From Melanocharis versteri (lineage: Eukaryota; Chordata; Aves; Passeriformes; Melanocharitidae), in NCBI GenBank assembly GCA_013397845.1, contig VZTG01001018.1:1170734-1234733 (forward strand): a DNA stretch of 64,000 nucleotides, written 5' to 3'. Shown here one piece after another: positions 25,733 to 40,700 of this stretch. The notes under the pieces are model-generated. The model saw nothing but the letters and a program-made list of their open reading frames with translations. It had not been told where the DNA came from and did not search any database. Position 1 is the first letter of the stretch. The number at the start of each line of letters is the position of its first letter. The position numbers and the translations under genes were made by a program.

Positions 25733-28700
25733 CCCCAAAAAAACCAAAAAACAATTTTTATATTACCTAGACAGAAGTGAGGTTTTGGGCAAAGTTTACT
25801 GAATGGCAAACATACCCAGAAGCCCCCCAGATACCTACTAATGCAGTACAGACAAGAGCCTGATGTATACAACCACACTTTCCTCACCTTTCACCTGTAC
25901 AGTCATTTGGATTAGAAATTCCAAACCAGGACCTAGAAAACTTAAGGGAGCACATTCTCAAAGGTGACTTGTTCAAAAAAATATTATTTCATGTATTAAA
26001 AAGATGAGCAAGTTTTCAGAATTTTTCTGGTTGTGTATCTCTAAATCTTGTCAAATATAAAATATGACTTGCCTGGTTACTAAATTTCCTTCTTGCTATT
26101 TCTCTCAGCATTTTGTGATACAGACACAGTAAAATTATTCTGGATACAGTACATAACAACTGAGATAAACTAAGCAAAAATAAACTGTACACTAAGCTAC
26201 TCCATATTTGTAAGTTCTTCTACCCTCAGAAGAGCATGTGGTTATCCATCATCTAGAGCACAACCAGAATCTGCTAACCTGAATTTGGACAAAAGGACAT
26301 GGGAAATTAAACACTGTGGTTCACAGAAGTGCCTACAGTTTCTACAGCAGCAGATGTAAATATTTGCATTACAGTCTGTGAGGGGACTGTTTTTTCATAA
26401 ATTATTAAAGAACTCACCAGGCTAGATAGATCATAGAAACAATAAAGATGAGTAAAACAAATGCACCAGCAGCTACACCATAAACCCAGGTCTTCAGCCT
26501 CCCATCTAAAAGGAATGAATGTTAGTCAGTAGTGTTTGAGTTAGTCTTGTTTAATTATTAGTTCTGATATAGCATAGAAATACTTCAATAATCCAAAATA
26601 AATATCTTCACTAGAAATTACAGTTTAATCAGAGTAAATACTGTTAAATAACTGAGCAATGGCTTCTCTGTGCTCTGCTTTTCAATTGAAGTCAAGATAA
26701 TTCAAATGGAGCTCAGATCTGCAGCAGAGGCAGCAGGTGAGACACCCAGAAACAGTTTTGGGGCCCTCTGGTAGCAAGCAATCCCTCAGTGTGATCACAG
26801 GGCAGTGCATCAGCCTGGGACTCATTTAGCATCACTTTCTATTCTAGCTCTGGTAAACCAATCTGCCTGTTATTTTTATTTTTGGTCCTACTTACTTTTA
26901 TGTTTTTAAATACCCTTAGCATGCTATACCTCATCCATCCCTTAACTGCAAATACACAACTTTTACTACTGCATAAACTAATATTTTTAAAATTTCTTTC
27001 CCTACCAAATGCAAGTTTTATCGTTATAAATAACTTCTCCTCACAGAATAAAAATACACAAAAAGAGACAACCTATGCTCATAAACAAAACAACTATCTG
27101 TTGTTAATAAGGACTGTGTTTATGTGTAGTTTGTATTTTGGACATGATGTCCCTGCAGGCTCAGGCATACATACCACTCTCCTTCTTGCTTCAGATGCAA
27201 CCACGTCTACCAGGAAAAATGATGTGGCTTTGACTGTGGGGTTTTGCTCTGTCCCCAAATGATCATGTCACAACTAAAGGTGAGTGCACGCTTTTTGACT
27301 CACTACTTTTATCCAACTCATTTTACAAATTTATAAATGGCTTTTCGCAAACATTGTTTTCCAGGGGGTTAGCTAGCCTTGTTGCATCTCCTTGACAATA
27401 AAAAAAATATCATTATAAAACTGAATTATTTCATTTACAAGTGATACAAGTTTTATTTCATGAAGCTGTGTATATTTTCAGTGTAAGCAAATACAGCTAA
27501 AATTTTTCTGACCAAACACTTAGTTCTTCTTGTTAGCTCTGTAGAACCAAAAGCCATCAGCAGTTTCTATTTCCACAATAATAACAGAAGTTAGACTAAG
27601 ATTGCTCGGTCACACACTAGTGCTCCCCATTGCTATGCAGTTAAGCTCAGGCTTTCTGGTCTGTAGCAGTGCAAAGTCTTGCAGTCATGTGAACAAGTTG
27701 TTCAAGACTAATCAATATCAAAACATTTTACCTTCATTACCTTAATCAACCTAATGAAACATTACAACTGATAACAACTGATGTAACTGAAATAACTGAT
27801 GCATTAAAGATTAATGGAACAGTAGATTTGACCTGACATATCCTATGATATGATAATATCAATGAGAGGAATTCTGACTTTAGTTCTGCTAAATAGGTTA
27901 GTTTCCTCTCTCCTTGGCTTATTTCCATTGGTAAATGTAAGAGGTTTAGGTGGTTTTCTTTTTCAGGTTGGCTTCTTTTAAAATAGTAACATCTCCTTGA
28001 AAAAAAGACTGGCAATACCTTGTATACGGATTTATTTGTTTTTGTCAGAGCAAGGAACTCTGTTAATGAGGTCATTCCTATTATGCAACTACTGACATCT
28101 AACTCAGGCTTTTTGAATTCCCTCTGGATGGATTATTTCTAAGTAAACAAGGGAATTGGCATCTCAGACTCATCTGTTTGTGGTAATACCTCAGCCCAGA
28201 TGACTGAAGAGGATAGTTTTAATACCTTCTTTTCTGGAACTGCAATGTAATTTGTGGAAGAAAACAGAAGAACTATTTTAAATCTAGACTAAGAAACTGT
28301 GAGGAAAGGAATAACCATGCCAGAGTGAATCCAAGTATTTCCAATAGATATCCAATCCTGAAATAAAACAACCAAGCCTAAATCTCATGTGAATAGGAAA
28401 TTGTTCACTTTCTCTCACACTTGCTCATAACTTCACTGCATAAAGTGTTAGTTCTATTGAGTACGTTTGGGATTATCTGAACTACATTATGTCTCCTTCC
28501 TAACTTGAATTACATAAAATTAGTGAGTTTTCATGAAGTTTCTCACCTGTACCTTGCTCCAAAACCATCCCTGAGCTCACATGAGCATGCACATTCCTAA
28601 ACTGTTGAAGGTGACTGTCTGATATTTGCTTATCGTTGTCACTCTGAGTGCTACAACACACCCTCTGGCATTTTCAGGAGGAGTTAGCTAAAATGAGTAA

Positions 28701-31700
28701 ATGATAACATATTTGGCAAGATGCTGTTTTTTAAAAGAGGACCAGAAAAGTTTAATTTTCTATTTTTTTATTGTTGTATAAAGTACTTGGAGTAAAGACC
28801 ATTTTATTGCAGGTATCAAAAAATAATATCAAAGTACAAATAATAGTAAATACTAGTAGGACTAATGGGATTTAACATAAGTATTTCTAATTTCTAACCC
28901 AAACATAATTTAATCTGCTTATTAGAAATAATGTTATAAATCTCAACTTGAAACATCTTATGGATTATGCATGTAAAGATCGTGCTTTCAATTCTGCAAT
29001 TAAAAACATCCGAAACCCCTTTAGAAATAGATGACCACCCTAATACACAAGTGTATTAGTATATTTAGCCCTCTGTGATTTAGCAGACATTTAAGATCCT
29101 ACCCAATTGCTCTCTTCCATATTAATAACATTCTGAGAAAGCAACATATCTCTTTATGTGAAAGCATTTTGTTAATTAAAGTTTTCTTTATCTAAATATT
29201 TATTTGCACTAGGAAATATTTACTGACATCTGATTACACGATGTACTTTATTTTTTATTAAGTATTTTTAATGAAATAACTCTCTTATATTTTACGCTAC
29301 TCTTGCACGTAACTCTTTGCTCAGCTCTAAAGAACATGTTCCATCATAAAAGCAAATACTGCTCATAGAGACTCAGAGCATGCCTATGCTAATTATCAAT
29401 AATATGGTTAGCATTTGACTAACATAAATTAGTTTAAACATGGATATGTCAGAAAAGCATTAGAATACCTGTACTGATTATTTTCCTACAATTTATGTTA
29501 TGCCTGCAAATTTTAAGAAGCCTTTACTCTTTGCAGCCTTCAGTGCAACCTTTTCATTCCTCTGTCAACAGAATTATTGGTTGAGATGCCATAATTTAAT
29601 ATACTGGCTTGCACCTGTGCAGAAAACTCCCTTCCAAAGTCACATTTCAAATAGCTTCTGTGAATTTTAACAGGTTGAATGGTTAAAAGGAAATCTGCAA
29701 TATAAGATTTCACTAAATAATTTGATGGAGTAGTGAGAGGGCTAGGGGTTCACTTTTGTCTCTTCCCTTGCTTTCAGTGAGAGTGCATGCCTGCCTTCCT
29801 AAATGAACAGTCAAGGATTTTTCTTGTCTTCCCAGGCATCACAGAAATGTAAATGCCAGCCCTTGCAGCAGTACTTCGCACTAAGAACTGCTCATTGCAT
29901 GACTTCACCTGGCCCAAAAGGCTGTAGAAACCAGGTCCTTCCTCGTCCTGACTGGTTACTGGAGGGCTGGGTAGGGTTCACAGCTCGACTGGTTTTCACA
30001 TCTCCTTTTTTGTCCTCCATGGTGGGGATCACCACCACTGGGATGAGAGTGCACTGTTCGAGTGTGCCATCAGAGGACATAACTTCAGTGTATCCATCTT
30101 CACAACTGCACGTTCTAGTCTGTAGGGAACAAGTGTTTTACACCGTGTAGCAGAAAAATAAGGCTTTCTGTGAGCTATAAAGCATAACAACATGGATGAC
30201 TGGAAGAGAAGACTGTTTTGATGAGTGCTAGCCTGGAGAGTACCTCTTTATATATTTTTATCCAAGTTCATACCATACCAACAGAGATTATTTAGCATTT
30301 AATTGAAAGGCAGAAAATCGTGCGAGGTGGATTTTAACAAATTCGTGACCAGTAAAATCTCTGAAAACACTTTTTGTTGGCATAATCTTTATAATCAAGG
30401 GATGTGTGGGAAGCCCTCACGGGGGTGTTCTATGCTCCGATGCAGTAGCACATACCTCACTGCAGTAAGCGTGGGGTTGGCTGCACGGTGGGTTACATGA
30501 CCTGTCAGCATCTGGTTGGCGCATCACTAAACAGCCCCCTGTAGGACAGAAAATCATATTTTCACATGGTAATACCTCACCGCTGATGAAATTACTGATG
30601 TCATTACTTGCTGCAGTATACCATGGATGACAATCTTGTTGCTAATTTGAATGTAAGAGTCCTTCTTTTATTCCAAGGTGAAGGATAATTTGAATCAAGT
30701 ATTTTCTTATGTGTAGAGTAAGGTTACAGCAAATGTATTTAATTTTATGTGCAATTTAGAGAGCTAATATTTGGCAATAGAGCCTTTTGTTTCCCCTTTG
30801 TTCTTTTGGTGTATTGCCCAAAAAAACAATTTAAATGCTTTGTTGTACTCAAGGGAACAGATTTGGTTTTCTAGGGCCCTCCTTATGACTTACATATTGA
30901 AACTGTGGCCACAATAGAAATAAAAGCACCTTTTTTATTTATATCTTTTCCTGTTAAACTGAAAACAAGTTACTCATCCTGTTTATGAAAGGACACCTGT
31001 TTTCTGCTGCTTCTGGGTCACTTTTACACATGCTATAGCTTTGCCTTTATAAATCGAGGCTTCATGTTAGTCTAAGATTTTATCAAAGGAAAGCAGATAT
31101 ATCAGTAAAGCATGTACTGAATGTTACATTACTGATGACATTGTGGGTTTCAGTCTTTTCTCTTTTTATACAGACCTAGTTTTCATTTCTACAGCTTTGT
31201 ATATAGTGCAGTTATTGTTATGGACCAATACACACAATCAGGCTTTCACTATCATTTCAGCCAGAATGACTTCAAAATACTTAGAATCAGTTTGAATTTA
31301 CCTGTGTTTCCTTTCAGCTTATAGAAGAGGCATATGCATCACATTGTTTAAAATTTATACTGCTACAGGACAACTTATCTTGCATCTCCCAAATCAATAA
31401 CATTTTGATACTGGTGTGATATGATGATGAAAGCCTGATAGCTGAGGTTGGTCACGACCATAGCAGATGCAGTTAGATGTGGTTACATAGATCCAGGTGT
31501 TAACGGGATGGCTGGTGAAGAACAAAGAAAACCCTGCTGGTTGCTGTAAGTTTTCCCCACCCCCAGAAAAGAAAATCATACATCCTAGCACACAAATCAC
31601 ATGCCTGTGGGAATCTATGCAATAAAATATCAGTCATCCAAGGAAGCAGAAGGAAAGAGTTGCCTCATCGCCCATGGGAAATAATACCTTCAAGCAAAAA

Positions 31701-34700
31701 AGAACTATTCAGCACAATGATAGTATGCAAGTAAGTAAATAGAAAAAGACCTTAAAATACCAACAGAACTCACAATAATTATGTAATAACGTCTGAATTA
31801 AAACACACTATATTAGAGCCAAATGTGCAGGAATAAGGTGGATAAGACACAGTAATCAGAGATATGGGTTGCTTCCGAATCAAAATAGGTAATCTCAATT
31901 TAAATCAATCATGCATGTGCCTCTATCACATCTATGAGCTCTTAAATACTGTAGTTTATACGAAACACTTTTAAAAAATGTACAAATGTAAATTAAAATC
32001 TGATTCACTACTGTATATTTAATGCAGAAGTTCCCATAGAATATTATATTTAAGTGCTGCATTTGAAGACTATCATAAAACTCATGAAAACTATAGTTTT
32101 GCACTTATCAGAAACATATGAAAAATATAGTTTTGTGTTGCATGGAGACCAGCATGTTCTGAAATATTCCATTAGTCTTCATCTCAAATTAGAAAGTTAC
32201 CACAGCTTTAAAACCACATACAAACAAACTTTGAAGAAAAAGAGATACAATATAGGTCTGAGGTTTGTCTGCCTTGGAGGTCCCATTACGAAAAATCTGC
32301 TGACAACACCTAGTCACACATTTGTCTTTCCTAGAATTTATCACATGGCTGTATTCAGTCACATCAGAAGAAATTATTATTTTCATGTAAGTGACTGTGA
32401 TTTATGAATACATTCTGATTTTAACATCTCAGAGCCATAATCTCCAAGATGCTATTTATTTCAAATCCTATAGGACCTTTCATAGATAATACCCTATATT
32501 AATCTCAGAAAGAATTCTTACTTAGAGTTTTACTTACCATAGAAACATCTTAGCTAAGCAGGAAGCAATCAAGGAGCATAAATAATGCCCTGTTGCATTT
32601 CTTGCGAACAAGATGCGTTTTAATAGTCCTACCCCACAAGGTAAGATTTGCAAGAGACTTTGAGCTATTATTTCAACACTTTCTAAAAATAATACAAATA
32701 TTTTCTTTCTACTGTTACAACAGACAGTAGTGGTGGACTCCATCATCAAGAAGTATTGTGGTGGCAATACAAGAATAAAACAGCTCCCCTCCTGTGACTG
32801 ACCTGGCAGTGGCTGGCATTGAGGATATGTTTACAGTCACTGAGATTCTTTTACTATCACTTGGTCTGATACAAAATTTATTTAAATAAATGCATAACTC
32901 TTAGCTTAAATGAATCCCTATTTCCAGTATATAAATCCGTATAAATAGATTAATATGAAGATTTTCTTCTGAGAACTCAGGTGTTCTTAATTCATGGTTT
33001 TTGTGCTTTGGCTTGCACAAAGTCACTACATCCCACAGCAGTCCACCGACATATCCTGATACAGATTTATGGCATTGAAATAAAGAAATAAACTTATATT
33101 AGCACATCTATTACAATTTTGTATTTTGTAACTTTAAGAAGATGTATCATATATGGATGATATTATCAAGCTCTGCAACTTTCTCTGCCTTTGTATAGGT
33201 ACTGAAATGACCTGTAATACATAAAAGTTTTATTTGTTGTAGGGCTTGAAATTTGAAACTCTAAATTTAGAAGTGTAAACATGCCTATGGTAAAAAAAAA
33301 CCCGAACACATACAATGTAAAACAATTCAGGTCCACTACAGAAGATAATATTTATATTTACTTTTAGCATTACATGCTGCATGATTGTAGAAAAGAAACC
33401 ACATCTCTAACATGCAAAAGGTGATGATTTTGATTCATACATCAGGAACTGTTTTTAGCAGATCCTTTTACATTTTTTTTCAGCTTTTTGGGAAAACACA
33501 TTATCCACTTGTTTTCCAGGCTTTTTTTTGAGTATAGAAGGAGAGTAGTTACCTGTGACGTTTAAACCGTCTGACCTTTGGCACCACACAGTCCGAGAAG
33601 ATCCCTTCCATGGGCTAGCCATCCACTTGTACTCATAGCACTGGCCATCTGCACAGAGAACATTTGCATTTCAAGAAACTTGATGACAAGGTTTTAGACT
33701 ACCACGGGCAGCAGCCACACTCATCAGCAGACCATACTCATTTTGTGGCCACACTCATTCTGATTAATGGCTTGTACAGTTAAGTAAGCCCCCTTCTCCT
33801 TCATCCAGTACTGCACCGCACACGTGGAGCTCCCAGGGTCTCCTGCACTTACTGGACACATAGAGAATAGACCAGATGTGGCCTAGACACTAGCTAGGAT
33901 TGTGAGCAAGCCTAATGCACTTTCTGTCTATCAAATTTGCATTGGCTTGAAATTGATACCATGAACAGAAAGAAAATAAAACTATGGTTGTTCTGTATTT
34001 TTTTCTTACAGGAACCAGCCTTACATAAATTTTAGTGCTTACCATTGCATGGTCTTGTTTCCAAAGCCTGTTCTGGACAGAGATGTTGATTCTCTAAGTC
34101 CTGAACGATCACTGCTCTAGATCGGACTTGTATTCCTCCAAAACCAAGATCCTCACCATTAACACAGGTTAGCTGGCAAAGGCTCCATTCTGACCACTCT
34201 CTCAAGTAACAGTCTCCTGTCAAAGAGAAATTGTATAGGATGAATGATCATTGTATGTGAAGAATTTTTTGCACTGAATATGTCAAAAAAAAGTCCAAAT
34301 ACAGTTTCTTAATTTTCCTTCTTTTTAGTTCCTTTCATTCCTCTTCTCAAACTTGACTCATAGTCAAGAGAAGATAACATTTTGATACTATCTCAATTTC
34401 TGTGCCATAGAAAATATTATGAAAAGGTTATACAAGGGCCTATTTGTTCTAAAGCATTTGTATTTTCTTGTCGCATTCCCAAAAGATCACTCTCATTATG
34501 AATTTCTTTGCCATGCTCCACCCAATGTCTGGATTTGTGTATATTTTAAGATATTGGGCACTGTATGCCTCATGTTAAATTTACGTATCTTTTTTCAATC
34601 CATCTTTGATCTTAGAAAACATTGCCTAGTATTAAAAAGACTAATTATTGCTTATCCCCATGCATATTTTCTCTAAACAGACATAGAAACAACTGATGGA

Positions 34701-37700
34701 ACATTCTTTGCAAGAAAGGGAAGTGGAAACATGATTAAAATATCTGCTTTTGTTATTTCATGTTAGGATAATATATCTGTAGAATTCTATAGTGTAAAAC
34801 TGAAAAATAAAATTATACTAATGACACTAATTAGCATGATCAGATAAAGAACATTTAAGGAAGATCTGAGGCAGAACACAAAGAAACCATTTTGTTAAAA
34901 CTGCAGTTGAAAATGGGACTAGACTGTACAGACTCATAAATAAACCTCTTAGTTCTCATTATTTCAGTGAGAAAGCCATTAAAAATTCATGCTACCTTGC
35001 ATTACACTGATGACAGATATAATCAGCACTGTGTTGACCAGATGCCTGATTAATGAAGGAATTTTATTTGCCAACCTTAGGAAAGTATGCAAAGAAATGA
35101 ATAATTGACGAACTGATGTATACATAATAGGAAAACAAGTAGTGATTTTTGGAAACATTAGTTGGAGCGTATCATTAGCACATCCCCAAAGGGCAGTTAT
35201 TCTTGCTGGCTAAATGTGAGATTTGCTGGTCCCTGCTCAGCAAAATTTTTAAAGCAATCAGTAAGCAGCTATAATTTTTTTATAAAATTCACTAATATGA
35301 AAACATAACCATAGTCTTTGTATTCTTCCAGTTTCTATTTAGGAAGTAAAATTACATGAAAATCATGCAATTGGAATGCTATGTACAAAGAAGTGATATA
35401 AATCTCTCAATTTTTTATTAATTTCTATTTATTGAGACAACTTTACCTTCAGCCCAATCTGAAATGAACTGGGAAAAAAATTCTGGGAAAGAGGAGAGTT
35501 TCAAGAGAATGAAAATAGAGTACTGGCATGAAATGATAGCTACATTAGAACTGAAGGAGTTTATCACCTCTTCTGAAGATACACCCTTAATGACTACTGA
35601 ACACCAGCAATATACATCAAATTCTACAAGTAAGTGTTTGCAATGAACTGGAGGGTTTTTACTGGAAATTAAACAGCTCTTATATGCTCTTAATCCTTCT
35701 CTGTATGGGCATCACAGACCTGATCATTCATAACAGCTCCTTTAGATTCAGTTCACAAAGGCAATGATAGTGCATGTCACATTCAGAGAGTTAAACTAGA
35801 GGCACTCGTTTTCTCAGAGATCAAAACTTTATTTTCATTTGGAATAGAACCTTTAAAGAAAAAAATAAGATGCCTTAGCTTATCTTCCTTAGACACCCAT
35901 AAAAGGCATCAAGGTTTTAGCCACTGGTAAAAGTATTAATAAAGGTGTTAGGTAGTCTAAACATTTAACACTAATATTTAGCTGTAAACCAACACCCTTT
36001 CTTAAAGAGTTAAACACAGGTTTTATTTCAATAGATTTTGTGAAAAAATATATACATCTTAGATACAATCTGTGACAGAGGCCATGTATTTTACAAATTT
36101 AAAATCTAGTATTTTTTCAAATTGATTTATTGTCATGAAGCCACTCTTAGAAAGTAACTCTGTTGGTCATTTGATGGATGAATCCAATCAGTAAAGCAGA
36201 TGAAAAAGATTTAATTGCCTGTGGCTAATGCTAGGCACTAATAGCTGTAATGACACCCAACCAATCTTGAAACGCAACATTTATTTGAACAGCTTTGTTA
36301 CCTGGACAAGGGAAAGTGCAGGTTTCCTCAAGTATTATCTTCTTATCACCATCTATAATAGGCTCTATTTCTCCACAGAATTCCTCATCTACTACTTTGC
36401 CAACATCTTCAATGGATCCATCATAAACCACACAAGAAATGTTCCTCACTCGTGTTCCCTCTCCACATTGAGCATCCTACAGAAGGAGAACATATATTGG
36501 TTGATACTGGACAGAAGAAAGTGCCAAAAGACTAGATCTGAGTTACATATCACTCTATCTCCAATTATTTTTGCTTAACTACTTATTCATTCCGATAAGG
36601 AGAAAAAGAAGACAAAAAAAGAGAAGACATGGTTCATTACTTCTGAAACAAAAAAACCCCAACCCAAAATTTCTGGTCACTGTTACTTGTTCCTTAAATT
36701 ATGGAGCTAATTATGCCTTTGAATTGCAACCAGAGCAGTATGTCAAATGAAGATATCTTCTAATATGTGAATATATTTCTGCTGATATTCTTTTACAATA
36801 GAAGGATTTAAATTATTAGCAAAGATGCTGCTCAGGTACCAAAGTTTACATTTATACCCTGAATATCTTTAGGACACTGTTGCATCCATTGATAAATATG
36901 AAATCTAAGGGAAAAACCAAACTTTAGTTTTTGTATAAGAGAGGTGGAAGCAAATTGTTTACAGTGTTGTGAAGGAGGTATCTGGGCATATCACAAATAT
37001 GCCTGGATCCACACATTCCGTAACTTCTAAGTCCCATATGGCTTTTACCTCTACTTTGCATGCAGACCATTGACCATATTGCCATCGATAACAAGGTTTT
37101 ACTGGACAGGGTTTGAATTGCTCCATCTGAGAAGGACAAGGCCTCCCATCACCCTGAAATGGCTGATTTATGGTCCTTCTTCTGATCATTTTTCCTGTAA
37201 GAAAAATCAGCAATACAACTAACAACAAAGTGGTTAGACTGATTTATTCCTCAAGATGGTTCTATTTTGCTGAAAAGTATTGTATTTGAATAAAGCAATT
37301 TTTTCCAGATTTGACAAATTGGATTGTAAAGCAGATCTGTTGGCTCTTGTCTGGTATGTGGATTCATATTTTCCAAGTCAGACACTTTATATTCTGTCAT
37401 TTGTTTGTAGTGTAAGAAGTGCAGGAGGATGTCTGATTAGGATTGCTTCTGTAACAGCAAACAAAAGCAGTAATTTCCTAGTTCAGAAGCCTGAAGAAAA
37501 ATATCCTTTATTTACGTGACAACGCGTTTGCGGCATTTCAGTGGAGACTCTTGCCCCTCATCTGGAGCTTGCTGCTAGAAGAGGCCAGCATGTTCTGTTC
37601 TTCCCTAAGTTAACACAGAAGCATGTGTCCCATAATTGTCTGATACCACCAAACAAGAACCTGCAACTTTCTGTGACTGTCTGTGTGGAAAACATTACAT

Positions 37701-40700
37701 GCAGATTTTGCAGGAGATGGAGGATTCTTCACTCAGGCCCAAAGAAAATTAAAATACAATACTTATCCAACAATTATCTCCTCTTCAGCCATGAGTTATA
37801 TGCTACCCAGCTTCACTGAGATACAGATTCTATTTCAAATACTTATATAAACTGAAAGAGGAAGACATTTTTATCCTTTTAGCAATTCTTTCTCCTTTCA
37901 TCTTGCAGTGCACATTAGACCATTATGCTTCATTACAGAGAGTTCATGTGATATAACCGACAACTTCCTTCTGTGTCAGAAGGAATGGTCAGATGGCTGG
38001 TCTAGAGTTGTCACTTCACAAAGGCTTCCACAAAATCAACACAGTTGTGGTATTTTAATATATTATAGATAAATATAAGAGCAAAATCTGAAAAAATATG
38101 TATTTATTTAAATTTGTATAGTGAGGCTTATAATGAACTAAGGCATTACACAGATTTTACCTATATAACACCTGATGTTAGCCAGCCAAAAGAATTAATC
38201 TTTAATTCCACATTTCAATCTCATACATTTGCAATTGACTACTCTAATGATAATGACATGAATCTTTTGCTGAGAGCAAGCTCCACAAGCCACCATGCAT
38301 AAGCAGAACAATATCAATCTCCCAGACAGCTGTGCTCACTGCAGACAGCTGGAAAGATGTTTGCCAAGCAGAGCTTCATCATTCTTGAGTTCACAGCTGC
38401 TCCAACTGAGATGTTACAGGAGAAAAAAAAGATTTTCTTGAAAAGTACTGGAGAAAAAAACTCCAAAGAACAGTAAAGAGCAGACTTCTTACACACAAAG
38501 TTCTTCCTCAGCTAGATGGATATTTGCATGGGTGCACAAAAGCAGTTAAGATTTGTGGTCATTGGATTTATTACATGTCTATAACTTATTGAAAAAGACC
38601 AGTTACTTCCAACTTATTTTTGGAACAATTTTAGTTGTCTAAACTCACTACTAATAATGAAACTTAGGAGAAAATCCCTCCCTACTCTTCCTCGCCCCAC
38701 CAGCTGAAAAATAAATATCCAAATCCATGTTTATTTTTGTCTCAATATATCATTCATCACATCTCACTTTTTTCTGGAATCAGAAAGTATTTGAACCAAA
38801 TTCCCATTATTTTTAGTGAGTACAGTCTCACCCAAGCATATTATTTCCATGAATAAGGCTGATTTACATCCCTGTAACCCTCCCTGTCTACAATTTTTCG
38901 TTCTGCAAAGAGAGGTATTACTACTTTTATAAAGAAAAAAAAGATAATTCATTCTTTAAAATATGCCAAAGGTATGTACTGACCTGTAAGGCCACACGTT
39001 TGAGAGCACTCAGACCAAGTGGACCAGTCAGAGAGCTGACAGTTCACAGGACATTCCACCACGCAGGACATATTCATTTGCCATGTCTTTTCCAAACCAA
39101 GCTGAAAGAAAATGTTAAATGGTCAGCACATAACTCCAGGCCTGAATCATCAATGCAAGGCAAAAAAGTAAAGTAATTAGGACATTTAAAATTCTCACTT
39201 CAAGAAGGTCCTAATGCATATACTGATCTTTATATACATACATAAATCCTATTTTAATCAATAATTTACTAAACTAGAACCTATAAATGGAGGGCTTCAT
39301 CTCTACAGTATTACTTTTTACAACAGGTGAAGGTGAAAATAATTTATGAAGTATTTGGAAGAGGAATGCAAAAATAATGAACAGCTATTATAAGTGAATT
39401 GAAGTGATTAGAAACCAAGTTCAAAACTACCGAAAGGAGGAGGATGATAATGTATTGGATAGTCGGAAGTTGTTGCAGGTGCTAAAAGTTTACAGGAGCT
39501 CAAGAGAGACTTGAGTCAATGGAAGAGAAATCTGAAGGTTTAAACACACAGAAATGCCACCAGGCAAATGCAGTCCAAGAACTGAAAACAGGTGGAGGCT
39601 GTGAAAGGAGTAGATGGAAACTCTTGTATGTCTGTGCTTCTTGGTCTTCCTTAGGCATCTGCTTATGCCTCTCTTGCTTTCTTCCTAATGTTTTGTATAA
39701 GTGCATGATTATTCTATTCTATTCTATTCTATTCTATTCTATTCTATTCTATTCTATTCTATTCTATTCTATTCTATTCTATTCTATTCTATTCATTATG
39801 TAATCCATGCAAAGATACCAATGTGACACTGACAATGATTTGTCCAAAAAAAAATACGTCTTTGCACTTTTTTCTGAAAAACTTTGCAAAACCCAGAATC
39901 CTCTAACATCCATAAAGTAAAAGTTCTAGTTGCTGGAGGAGTATGAGAGAAGGGCACAGAGAAATTAATCAGACTCAAGTTTTCCGAAAAATATATTCTG
40001 TACTCAGTTGTTCCTCAGGTATGATTTAGCCTAATGCCCCCAGGGAAGGAAGAGTTTTATAATCATGCTTGGGACACGGCACAACGACTACATGGTCCTT
40101 TGGTCTGATCCTGGACAGCCATTTCTATGTTCTTATAGACTCACACACTCCAGATTTTCCCCATCGGTGGAAGGAAAGAGATATTCTCTCTAACACACAT
40201 GAGAATGTATGATGCAAGATGAAATACGACTGATAGCAAAAATACTAGCATAATAATAATAACAATGCCTGCATCCGGCACACTTGAGTTAAAAGGGTGG
40301 ATCAGTTATAGGGTGTATGATATAAAATGTGAAAGAAAATCAGTCCTGCCAATATGAACAGATCTACAGCTTTCCAGCATAAAGGACTGTCCTCTTCACT
40401 GGACCTCACTAGCTGATCTTCATTGAGGCCTTTCAGAATCCTAGGCAGTTGTGAATATCTTTAACCAGAAAAAATCCCCTCATAGTTCCAAAAAAAAAAA
40501 AAAAAGCAAACTAGATGTTTCAAAACCTATTAATTTTAATGACTGGAAAACTTAATGATATAAAACCAGCATTTAAGACTTTAAAAAGGAGAGAAACCAA
40601 CGATTCCCTGCGAAACACAAGCATAGAGCAATAATTAGGCACAACATTAACATGTCCTCCATAAATAAACTACCAAAGTACTTAAAATGTCTCCTCCTGA

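Larger units (their letters stand above)
24563..26417 (-). other. THSD7A last intron, 1.9 kb
   Basis: The acceptor is TACTGTTTCAG. It contains the N-edged duplication (25353-25628) and the A/C-only tract (about 25404-25757), listed separately. Confidence 0.75.

Noticed and set aside
25507..25887. Several Lys/Pro/Gln- or Cys/Gly/Val-rich frames
   Set aside because: They are translations of the A/C-only tract in different frames; no protein-coding signal.
29803..30150. 115-codon plus-strand frame
   Set aside because: It is the antisense shadow of the THSD7A stalk exon at 29909-30119.
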